This document shows positions 41,543-49,483 of a stretch of DNA of 64,000 nucleotides, piece by piece. Source of the stretch: Sphingomonas sp. 8AM (lineage in GTDB: Bacteria > Pseudomonadota > Alphaproteobacteria > Sphingomonadales > Sphingomonadaceae); NCBI RefSeq assembly GCF_902506455.1, contig NZ_LR733844.1, positions 1,560,224-1,624,223 of the forward strand, written 5' to 3'. The first letter of the stretch is position 1; every line of letters begins with the position of its first letter. Made by a program: the position numbers and the translations under genes. Below the pieces are notes generated by a model, which was given only the letters and a program-made list of their open reading frames with translations, had not been told where the DNA came from and did no database searches.

Positions 41543-44014
41543 TCAGTAGATGTCGCGGCGGTAGCGCCCCTCCGACAACAGCTGTTCGAGCAGCTCCTCA
41601 CCGAGGATGGTGGCGAGCGCAGCATGGACCCCAGGCGCCATGCCGGTGACGCTGCCGCACACATAGATCGCCGCGCCATCCGCCACGGCAGCCGCGATCC
41701 GCTCGCCGGCCAGCGCGACCGCATCCTGCACGTACCGCGAACCGTCGGCGTGGCGTGACCACGCGGACCACGTCTCCGTCAGCACGCCACACGCCGTCAA
41801 CGCCGCGCGGACCTCGGCATAAAGGTCGTCGTGCGCGGCATGGCGCTCCCCGAAGAACAGCCATGCCGCCGCCCCGCCGTCGGCCGCGCGCTGCCGCAGG
41901 TGGGCGAGTAGCCCGGCTAGCCCCGTGCCGTTGCCGATCAGGATCAGCGGCGTCGCCGGATCGGCGGGCGCGTGGAAGGCCGGGTTGTTCCGGATCCGCG
42001 CCTGCACCACGCCATCGAGCGGCGCGCCGTCGATCAGCCACCCGGAGCCGAGCCCGGCGAACCCGTCCGCCGCCGCGCAGGCTCGGACAATCAGCTCGAC
42101 CCGACCGTCCGCGGCGATCGACGCAATCGAATAGTCACGGTGCGGCAACGGCTTCAGCGTGGCCGGCTCAAAGCCGTCGTCGATGCTTGCCGGGAGCAGG
42201 CGGGTCATCAGCGTCGCACGCAGCGCAGGGGTAGCGACGAGATCGTGCGCGCGCAGGAACGCATCGACGCGTGCCGGATCTTGCTGCGGCAGCACTTCGA
42301 GGATGTCGCCAGCTTTCCATGTCGCCGGCCCGCCGACCGGCGTCAGCGCGATATGCCACGCCGCCCCGCCGACGCTGTCGGGATTGAGCAGCCGCCGCTC
42401 GATCAATCGCCATTCCGTCATCGGCGCTGGCGCCCAGTCGGGCTGGTCGGTCCGCGCGCCGATACCCGCCAGTTGCTGCTGCCATTGCCGTAGCGCGTCC
42501 GCATCCTCGCCGTCCGCTTCGATCAGGTCGAACGATCGCGCCGCGCCGGCCGTGTGCAACCACTGATCGATACGATGCCCGAAGGCGCAGAAGTCGCGAT
42601 ATTCCCGATCGCCGAGGGCCAGCACCGCATAGGAGAGATGCGAAAGTTCGCCGCCGCTATGCATCATCATGCGGGCGAACCTGCGAGCGGCGTCCGGCGG
42701 CTCGCCTTCGCCATAAGTGCTCGCGACGACGAACAGCTGCTTCGCGCTGGCCAGGGCTGTCGCATCGAGCGCAGCGACCGGCAGCGCAACCGCGCCCGGC
42801 AATGCCTGCGCGGTCAGGCGCGCGATCCGCTCCGCCGCGCCCGTCTGGCTCGCAAAGGCAACCAGCGTCGTCGCGTTACCCTGCGACGTCGAGGGAGGTG
42901 TCGGCGACACGACCGCTGCCAGCGCGCGCTTGCGACGGCGGCGTGCGAAGTACAGCAGGAAGCCGGTGATCGTGAACAGCGGCATTGTCAGGCTCGACAG
43001 CATGATCGCGATTCGCCCCGCGAGCCCGAAATAGGCTCCGCGGTGGATCTCGAGGACGCTCGCAACGATATCTGCCCCCGTCGATCGGTCGGCGTAGCGT
43101 GTGTCGGAAACGACCCGTCCGGTCTGGCTGTCGATCGTCAGTTCGTCGGATACCCGGTCGTGGCGAGCACCGGGCAAGGTGCCGCGGAATTGCACTTCCG
43201 GCCCGTTGCGGCCGGTGGCGGTGATCGTGTCGTAGCGCCGCCCCGCGGTAGCGCGCGCGAAAACCTCCCAGGCGCGGGGCAGGTCGGCGTCCGGTCCCGT
43301 GCCGGGGCGCGGGCGTGGGTCGTGCGGTCGCTCCACTGCCAGCAGCTGCTGCACGCCGCGGCGATACCAATCATAGGACCACCACAGCCCCGTCCCCGCG
43401 CTGACGAGATAGAAGACCAGCACCCAGCCGCCAACCACTGCATGAAGTGCACGGTACAGGTTGCGGCCGGTCATGCGCAGATCGAGCACCAGCCAGTTGC
43501 GCCAGTCGAGCGGGCGCCGTGGCCAGCGCAGGTAAAGCCCTGACAGCGCGAAGTAGATCAGTGACAGCGCGGCGAGGCCGGTGATCTGCCGGCCGAGGCC
43601 ATTGCCGCCGCCGGGTAGCGCCAGCCAGCGGTGCAGGTCCTCATCGACGCGGTAGAAGCCTTCGCCGCGCGGCTCGCCGAGCAGTGTACCGGTCGCCGGG
43701 TCGATGAAGCTGCGAAGACGGGCCTTTGATCCCTTGACCGCAAAGGTCACCGCCGCGGCGCGGTGCGGGTCGCGCTCCAGCACCAGTCGCGTGATCGTCG
43801 CGTCGGGGCGCTGGGCACCGAAGCGCGCGATCAATGCGGTTGCGGGCAGGGGAGCGGTCGGCGCGGGCGTGACGATGACAACGCCGGGGTTGAGCGCGGC
43901 GAGGACTTCCGCCTCGAAGCTCATCAACGCGCCGGTCACTCCCATCACCGCCAGCACCACGCCCGCGGTGATCCCCAGAAACCAGTGAATTTGAAACAGA
44001 ACCGAACGCGTCAT
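41543..44014 (-). CDS. PepSY-TM / flavodoxin / ferredoxin-reductase fusion (putative ferric-chelate reductase), 823 aa
   Basis: Three-part membrane flavoprotein. The PepSY-associated TM part (about 1-370) has spans at about 10-32, 145-165, 190-212 and 340-362. A flavodoxin-like FMN domain follows at about 390-530 (VAFASQTGAAERIA, STYGEGEPPDAA, LALGDREYRDFCAFG). A CPR/sulfite-reductase-type FAD/NADPH domain ends the protein (RDYSIASI; LIGNGTGLAGLLAHL; YVCGSVTGMAPGVHAAL; C-terminal RRDIY). Electrons would pass from NADPH through FAD and FMN to the membrane part and periplasmic metal chelates. ATG 44014 is preferred to TTG 44017. The nearby siderophore-type receptor supports an iron or copper role. 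Confidence 0.88.
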   Translation of the reverse strand: MTRSVLFQIHWFLGITAGVVLAVMGVTGALMSFEAEVLAALNPGVVIVTPAPTAPLPATALIARFGAQRPDATITRLVLERDPHRAAAVTFAVKGSKARLRSFIDPATGTLLGEPRGEGFYRVDEDLHRWLALPGGGNGLGRQITGLAALSLIYFALSGLYLRWPRRPLDWRNWLVLDLRMTGRNLYRALHAVVGGWVLVFYLVSAGTGLWWSYDWYRRGVQQLLAVERPHDPRPRPGTGPDADLPRAWEVFARATAGRRYDTITATGRNGPEVQFRGTLPGARHDRVSDELTIDSQTGRVVSDTRYADRSTGADIVASVLEIHRGAYFGLAGRIAIMLSSLTMPLFTITGFLLYFARRRRKRALAAVVSPTPPSTSQGNATTLVAFASQTGAAERIARLTAQALPGAVALPVAALDATALASAKQLFVVASTYGEGEPPDAARRFARMMMHSGGELSHLSYAVLALGDREYRDFCAFGHRIDQWLHTAGAARSFDLIEADGEDADALRQWQQQLAGIGARTDQPDWAPAPMTEWRLIERRLLNPDSVGGAAWHIALTPVGGPATWKAGDILEVLPQQDPARVDAFLRAHDLVATPALRATLMTRLLPASIDDGFEPATLKPLPHRDYSIASIAADGRVELIVRACAAADGFAGLGSGWLIDGAPLDGVVQARIRNNPAFHAPADPATPLILIGNGTGLAGLLAHLRQRAADGGAAAWLFFGERHAAHDDLYAEVRAALTACGVLTETWSAWSRHADGSRYVQDAVALAGERIAAAVADGAAIYVCGSVTGMAPGVHAALATILGEELLEQLLSEGRYRRDIY

Positions 44015-44037
44015 CAACCCAGCACTTCCCCGCTAGT

Positions 44038-44050
44038 GCGAGTAAGTCGC
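44038..44050. promoter_or_regulatory. Short dyad GCGA-N5-TCGC upstream of PepSY reductase
   Basis: GCGAGTAAGTCGC (44038-44050) lies 24 bp upstream of the reductase start. The symmetry and position suggest an iron-responsive (Fur/Irr-like) site, but the match to any consensus is weak and untested. Confidence 0.2.
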
Positions 44051-44135
44051 GTTAACGGCAGGTCAGCGCCGGGTCAATGATCGTGGCGTTGCCACATGAC
44101 GCCATCCCCGATCCGTCCGGGATGACGCGATCCGA

Positions 44136-46202
44136 TCATGGTCGCGCCATTCCGCGCGTGCGATAGCGATCGAACCATGCGATGATTGCCGCCGCTTTCG
44201 CCGCCGATTGCGAGGGCCGCGACGTGAATCCGCCGTGACTGGCGCCGGGCACCTTCACCAGCGCGGTCGGCACGCCCCGGATCTGGAGCGCGGCATAATA
44301 TTGCTCGGACTCGCTCACCGGCGTGCGATAGTCCTCGCTCCCGACGACGACCAGCGTGGGGGTCTTGACGTTGCCGACGAGACTGAGCGGTGAGCGGTTC
44401 CAGTAGCTCATCGGATCCTCCCAGGGCAACTTGCTGAACCAGTAGCGCGAGGTGAACAGCATCGCGTCCATGGTCAGGGCTTCGCTGGTCCAGTTGATGA
44501 CCGGTTTCTGGGTCGCCGCCGCCTTGAAGCGATCGGTCTTGCCGACGATCCAGGCGGTCAGCACGCCGCCGCCCGATCCGCCGGTGACGAACAGATTGTC
44601 GGGGTCGGCGGTGCCGTCTGCAATCGCGGCGTCGACTGCGGCGATCAAGTCGTCATAGTCAGCGGAGGGATAATTCTTGTCGATGAGGTTCGCGAACTCC
44701 GCACCATAGGACGTGGAGCCGCGCGGATTGGTCCACAATACGGCATAGCCCGCCGCAGCGTAGAGCTGGACGTCGGAGGCGAAGCTGGGGCCATAGGCGC
44801 TGTTCGGCCCGCCGTGAATTTCCAGGATCAGCGGCACCCGCGCTCCCGGCGCGCGGCCGGCGGGGGTCGCGAGCCAGGCGTCGATCGCGCGACCGTCGGG
44901 GGCGGTGACCGCGATCTTGCGGACACTCGCCAGCGTCTTCGCGGATGTCAGCACGTCGTTGAGCTGCGTCAGCCGCCGCGGCTTGCCGCCGCTCCACACC
45001 CAGACGTCGGCAGGAGCGCTCGCGTCGCCGCCGGTATAGGCGATCGTCCCGCCCTTCGAGACCGAGAAGTCGCCGCCGGTATAGGGCCGGTCGATCCCGC
45101 CGCCCTCGACGTTGTCGATCAACGGCTGAACGCGCCCGTCGAGCCCGATCCGGGCGATCCGCCGCTGCCCGCGATCGTCGTAGCTGGCGTAGAGGCTCCG
45201 CCCGTCCGCCGCCCAGCTCGCCTCCTCGATCGCGCGGTCGAGCGGCGCGGTCAGGGAGCGCGGCGCGCCGGCATTGCGATCGCCGACGTAGAGCTGGGTG
45301 TTCTCATAGCTGCGCCGCTTGTCGTCGAAGCCGAGCCACGCGATCCGCGTGCCGTCGGGCGACACGCGCGGCTGTCCATCCGGCCCGTCGCGCGTCGTCA
45401 GCGTCCGCAGCGCGGCGGTGTTCACGTCGACCGCCATCACGTCGGAATTCAGGATCTGCCGCTCGGCATCCGGTCCGCGGATCGCCGCGAACACGATCTC
45501 GCGGCCATCGGGCGTCCACGACAGCGGCCCGCCGTCGTCGAACGCGCCGAACGTCAGCTGCCGCGCCGCCCCGCCTTCGGCTGCGACCACGAACAGATGG
45601 TCGCGCCCCGGCTTCACGTAACCGCCGCCATCGTTGCGATAGTTGATCCGGTCGATGACGGTCAGCGGCTCGGCCCATTTCGCGCCCTCCGGCCTCGCCG
45701 GTGCCTTGCCGAGTGTGGTCGGCTCGCCCGCGACCGTCGCGATATAGGCGAGCCGGGTGCCGTCCGGCGACCAGGCGAGCGCCTGCGGGTCGCCGGGAAA
45801 GCCCGTGACGCGCGCGCTCGCGCTGGTGGCGAGCCAGCGGACGAACAGCTGCGATCCGTTGCCGTCGCCCGCCACATACGCGACGCGCGTCCCGTCGGGC
45901 GACCAGCGCGGGCTCGATCCCTGCGTCGCGAACGGCGATTGCCGCCCGCTGGCGACATCGATCAGCCACAATGACGACTGCATCCGGTCGGTCATGATGT
46001 CGGCGCTGCGCCGGACGTAGACGATCGTGCGACCGTCCGGGCTGATCTGCGGATCGGCGGCGATCGACAGGCCGAACAGATCCTCACCGGTGAAGCGTCG
46101 GTTCGGCGCGTCGACGGGGGCGGCATTGGGCTGTTGCTGCGCGACAGCCGGGCTGGCGGCGAGCAGGGCGAGGGCGGGAATGAGGGTGGGGGTCAGGCGC
46201 AA
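44136..46202 (-). CDS. S9-family prolyl oligopeptidase-type serine peptidase, 688 aa
   Basis: Exported peptidase (signal peptide MRLTPTLIPALALLAASPAVAQ). An N-terminal beta-propeller (repeated WSPDGTR/DGR strands, about 40-410) caps a C-terminal alpha/beta hydrolase with the nucleophile Ser in TGGSGGGVLTAW, Asp in VVGSEDYRTP and His in PGASHGGF. This is typical of acylaminoacyl peptidase/DPP-like members that trim short peptides. It starts with TTG at 46202 behind GAAGGA. It lies 19 bp after the amidohydrolase stop, so the two are probably co-transcribed. Confidence 0.92.
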   Translation of the reverse strand: MRLTPTLIPALALLAASPAVAQQQPNAAPVDAPNRRFTGEDLFGLSIAADPQISPDGRTIVYVRRSADIMTDRMQSSLWLIDVASGRQSPFATQGSSPRWSPDGTRVAYVAGDGNGSQLFVRWLATSASARVTGFPGDPQALAWSPDGTRLAYIATVAGEPTTLGKAPARPEGAKWAEPLTVIDRINYRNDGGGYVKPGRDHLFVVAAEGGAARQLTFGAFDDGGPLSWTPDGREIVFAAIRGPDAERQILNSDVMAVDVNTAALRTLTTRDGPDGQPRVSPDGTRIAWLGFDDKRRSYENTQLYVGDRNAGAPRSLTAPLDRAIEEASWAADGRSLYASYDDRGQRRIARIGLDGRVQPLIDNVEGGGIDRPYTGGDFSVSKGGTIAYTGGDASAPADVWVWSGGKPRRLTQLNDVLTSAKTLASVRKIAVTAPDGRAIDAWLATPAGRAPGARVPLILEIHGGPNSAYGPSFASDVQLYAAAGYAVLWTNPRGSTSYGAEFANLIDKNYPSADYDDLIAAVDAAIADGTADPDNLFVTGGSGGGVLTAWIVGKTDRFKAAATQKPVINWTSEALTMDAMLFTSRYWFSKLPWEDPMSYWNRSPLSLVGNVKTPTLVVVGSEDYRTPVSESEQYYAALQIRGVPTALVKVPGASHGGFTSRPSQSAAKAAAIIAWFDRYRTRGMARP

Positions 46203-46221
46203 GGAGGCGTTCCTTCAGAGA

Positions 46222-47538
46222 TCAGCTGGCGGTGGCGGGAAGCGTCACGACGGTGCCGCGATGCATGACGAACGCGACATGCTCGAGCCGCGTGACGTCG
46301 TCGAGCGGCGAGCCACGCACCGCGATGATGTCGGCGGTCTTGCCCGGCGCGATCGTGCCGATGTCGTCGCGCCCCAGCAGGTCGGCGGCGCCGGTGGTCG
46401 CGGCGGCGATCGCCTGTGCCGCGGTGAGGCCGTTCTTGACGAGCACCGCGAACTCGGTGGCATTGTCGCCATGCTTGGAGACGCCGGTGTCGGTGCCGAA
46501 CGCCACCTTGACGCCGGCGGCATAGGCGCGGCGGTGGCTGGCCGCCATCGCCGCCGCCGCCTGCTCGGCCTTGGCGATCGTCGCGGGTGGCAACGCGCCG
46601 CCGCGCGCCTGCGCCAGCGCCGCGACCGGCGCGATTTCGGTCGGGACCAGATACGCGCCCTTGGCCTTGAACAGTCGGATCGTATCGCCGTCGAGGAACG
46701 TGCCGTGCTCGATCGAGTCGACGCCGGCCTCCAGCGCGGCCTTCGTCCCCTCGGCGGCGTGGCTGTGCGCGGCGACCTTGCGGCCGAGCGCATGCGCGGT
46801 GTCGATGATCGCGCGCATCTCTTCCGGGGTCATCGCGCGCCCCAGCCCGCCGCTGACGTTCGACAGCACCCCGCCGGTCGCGGCGAACTTGATGACCTTC
46901 GCGCCCATCCCGACCTGCGCGCGCACCGCGCGGCGGCAGTCGTCGGGGCCGTCGCACAGGTTGATCTCATGTGCGTGAACCGCCTCGGCGAACTCTTCGG
47001 CAAGCCCGTTCCCGGCATCGCCGTGCCCGCCGGTCACCGAGATCATCTCGCCGGCATTGGTGATGCTCGGACCCTCGACCGTCCCGGCGTCGATCGCATC
47101 GCGCAGCGCACGGATGCCGCGCGGATCGCCGCCGAGGTCGCGCACCGACGTGAACCCTGCCGCCAGCGTCGCGCGCGCGTTGGCGACCGCGGTCATCTCG
47201 TCGTCGAAGCTGTCGCGCGTCAGCGCCTCCAGCCGCGCGCGCATCGGATCGCCGCCGATGCCCCACAGATGGACGTGCATGTCGACCATGCCCGGCATCA
47301 CGAACGCATCGCGCAGGTCGACGAGCTTCGCCCCTTGCTCGGGCGCGACGAAGCCATCGCGCAGCTCCGCCACCTTGCCGTCGCGCACGACGATCGTGGT
47401 GCGCCCGCGCGGCGCCTGTCCTGGCCGGTCGAGCAATGCACCGGCCTGAATGTAGGTCACCGTGCCCGGCGCCGGGGCTTGAGCGAGCGCCGGCATTGCC
47501 GTCGTCATCGCAAGAGCCGCGAGTAAAGCCTTGAACAT
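46222..47538 (-). CDS. Imidazolonepropionase-like amidohydrolase, exported, 438 aa
   Basis: Metal-dependent amidohydrolase with a signal peptide (MFKALLAALAMTTAMPALAQ). Metal ligands: HVH in VDMHVHLWG, the Lys in VIKFAATGG (carboxylated bridging Lys in this group), AAHSHA, IEHGTF and the Asp in FGTDTG. Related periplasmic enzymes are Xaa-Pro or Xaa-Arg dipeptidases (prolidase-like). ATG 47538 has GGGGGG 8 nt before it; the longer frame has no signal peptide. With the S9 peptidase downstream and DUF885 upstream it forms a peptide-degradation set. Confidence 0.9.
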   Translation of the reverse strand: MFKALLAALAMTTAMPALAQAPAPGTVTYIQAGALLDRPGQAPRGRTTIVVRDGKVAELRDGFVAPEQGAKLVDLRDAFVMPGMVDMHVHLWGIGGDPMRARLEALTRDSFDDEMTAVANARATLAAGFTSVRDLGGDPRGIRALRDAIDAGTVEGPSITNAGEMISVTGGHGDAGNGLAEEFAEAVHAHEINLCDGPDDCRRAVRAQVGMGAKVIKFAATGGVLSNVSGGLGRAMTPEEMRAIIDTAHALGRKVAAHSHAAEGTKAALEAGVDSIEHGTFLDGDTIRLFKAKGAYLVPTEIAPVAALAQARGGALPPATIAKAEQAAAAMAASHRRAYAAGVKVAFGTDTGVSKHGDNATEFAVLVKNGLTAAQAIAAATTGAADLLGRDDIGTIAPGKTADIIAVRGSPLDDVTRLEHVAFVMHRGTVVTLPATAS

Positions 47539-47601
47539 CCCTGAACCCCCCTTTTGCCGCATCGTTGCCGAGCCGGCGACCGAAGGCAAGCGGGCGTGTG
47601 C

Positions 47602-49410
47602 TCAGCCAGGCTGGTCGATATAGCGGGAGACGTTGTCGGCCAGCACGTTCAGCGGCACGTTGCCGCCGTCGACCACCGCCTGATCGAAGTCACGCAGGTC
47701 GTAGCGCGTGCCGAGCGCCGTCCGTGCCCGCGCGCGCTGCGCGACGATCTCGGCGCGCCCGACCTCATAGCCGCACGCCTGACCCGGCCATGCGCAGTAC
47801 CGATCGACCTCGCTTTCGGCGTTGCTGCGCGGCAGCCCGGTCGCGGCGACGAACTCGGCCAGCGCCTTGTCGCGCGACCAGCCGAGCGCATGGATGCCGG
47901 TATCGACGATCAGCCGCACCGCGCGCCACGCCAGTCCCATCAGATAGCCGAGCCGTCCGGCCGGATCGCGCTCATACATGCCCAGCTCGTCGGCCAGTTG
48001 CTCGGCATAGAGCGCCCAGCCTTCCGAATAGGCGTTGAAGGCGAGGATCGAGCGGATCAGCGGCAGGCGCTGCGCATATTCGCCCTGCCAGACATGGCCG
48101 GGAATGCCCTCGTGATAGACGAGGTCGGGGATCGTCACGCGATTGTGGATCGAGGGATCGCCGAGGTTGATCCACACCTTGCCCGGCTCGCGCCCGTCGA
48201 TCGTGCCGGGCCCGCCATACGCCGCGGGCGCCCCCGGTTCCTGCGCGAGCGGCATCCGCCGGATCTCAAGGTTGCCACGCGCCAGCCGACGGAACGCCTG
48301 TGGCAGCTTGGGACGGATCGCGCCGATGCGGCCCTGCATATAGGCGACGATCTGGCGTCGCCCTTCGTCGCCATCCGGAAAGCCGATGCCGGGGCGCTGC
48401 TGATAGGCGATCGTGCGCTCGGCGACGCTGCCTTGCGTCAGCCCTTCCTTGCGCAGGATCACGTCCATCTGCGCCTGAAGGTCGGCCAGCCGCGCACGCC
48501 CCATCGCGTGGAGGTCCGCTGCGCTCCGCCGCGTCGTGGTGCCCGCGCGCAGGCCCCAGGCGTACCATTGTTCGCCGTGCGGGCGCGCGTTCATCCCCGG
48601 CGCGGCGGTCGCCACCGCCCGCTGCGCACGGATCTCCGCCAGTTGCCGCTCCAGCGCCGGTACGATCGTGCTGCGCACGATCCCCGCGGCGCGCGCCGTC
48701 CAGTCGCCCGCAACCGCCTTGCCCTTGCGCGCCAGCGGGCCGATCAGCGGCCCGTCCGCGTTCGCTGCCTCGGCAAGCGTCCGCGTCATCCCCGCGATCG
48801 TCTTGTCGAGCAGGAACGACGGCGGCACGACCCCCATCGCGCGTGTCTGTCGAATCCGCTGCGTCTCACCGTCAAGCTGCGTCGGCATCGCCGCAAGCCG
48901 CGCGAGATAGGCTTCGGCATCGGCCTTGTCGCGCACCGGCTGGTCGCCGTCGAGCATCTGCGGCACGTCCAGCCATGCGCCGACGTTCTGCACGACACCA
49001 TAGGGCGTGTTGCGCCAGTCACCGATCGTCGCCACGCCGTAAGGCAGCGCCATGCCGTCGAGCGCGGTCCGGAACGCGCTCTCGACCACCGCGAGGCTGG
49101 TCGCGGTCGAGGGGTCGAGCCCGGCGCGCGGCACCTTCGCCAGCTCGGCCAGCGCGCCGCTCAGGAAACGTTGCCGCGCCGCGACGCCGGTCGGGGAGCG
49201 ATCTTCCAGCCGCCGCCGCAAGCCCGCATGCGCGCCTTCGTCGACGCCCAGCGTCGTCGCGCGTTCGGGCTGAAGTTCGAGCACCTGCCATGCGACCCGA
49301 TCAAGGAACGCTTGCGCGTTCTCGCCGGACGGCGCCGCCCCGGCGGCGGTGGCAGCAGTAACGGCGGTCAGGCCGAGCAAGGTGTCGCGACGCGAGACGA
49401 GATGGTTCAT
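47602..49410 (-). CDS. DUF885-family putative metallopeptidase with Tat signal, 602 aa
   Basis: Secreted DUF885 protein. The N-terminus MNHLVSRRDTLLGLTAVTAA is a twin-arginine signal. The diagnostic block near residues 430-480 has YHEGIPGHVWQGEYAQRLP followed by AYSEGWALYAEQL, giving a His-Glu-x-x-x-His plus Glu metal-site pattern. Members are thought to be zinc carboxypeptidase- or dipeptidase-like, but few are characterised. ATG 49410 is chosen because the upstream extension carries no signal. It lies between GH3 (73 bp) and amidohydrolase (63 bp) genes on one strand. Confidence 0.88.
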   Translation of the reverse strand: MNHLVSRRDTLLGLTAVTAATAAGAAPSGENAQAFLDRVAWQVLELQPERATTLGVDEGAHAGLRRRLEDRSPTGVAARQRFLSGALAELAKVPRAGLDPSTATSLAVVESAFRTALDGMALPYGVATIGDWRNTPYGVVQNVGAWLDVPQMLDGDQPVRDKADAEAYLARLAAMPTQLDGETQRIRQTRAMGVVPPSFLLDKTIAGMTRTLAEAANADGPLIGPLARKGKAVAGDWTARAAGIVRSTIVPALERQLAEIRAQRAVATAAPGMNARPHGEQWYAWGLRAGTTTRRSAADLHAMGRARLADLQAQMDVILRKEGLTQGSVAERTIAYQQRPGIGFPDGDEGRRQIVAYMQGRIGAIRPKLPQAFRRLARGNLEIRRMPLAQEPGAPAAYGGPGTIDGREPGKVWINLGDPSIHNRVTIPDLVYHEGIPGHVWQGEYAQRLPLIRSILAFNAYSEGWALYAEQLADELGMYERDPAGRLGYLMGLAWRAVRLIVDTGIHALGWSRDKALAEFVAATGLPRSNAESEVDRYCAWPGQACGYEVGRAEIVAQRARARTALGTRYDLRDFDQAVVDGGNVPLNVLADNVSRYIDQPG

Positions 49411-49483
49411 CCGCCTGTGATGACCGGCACAGGCGGGAAGGTCAAACGACGGTGGGCGGGGAGGTGCCCCGCCCACACCCGCC

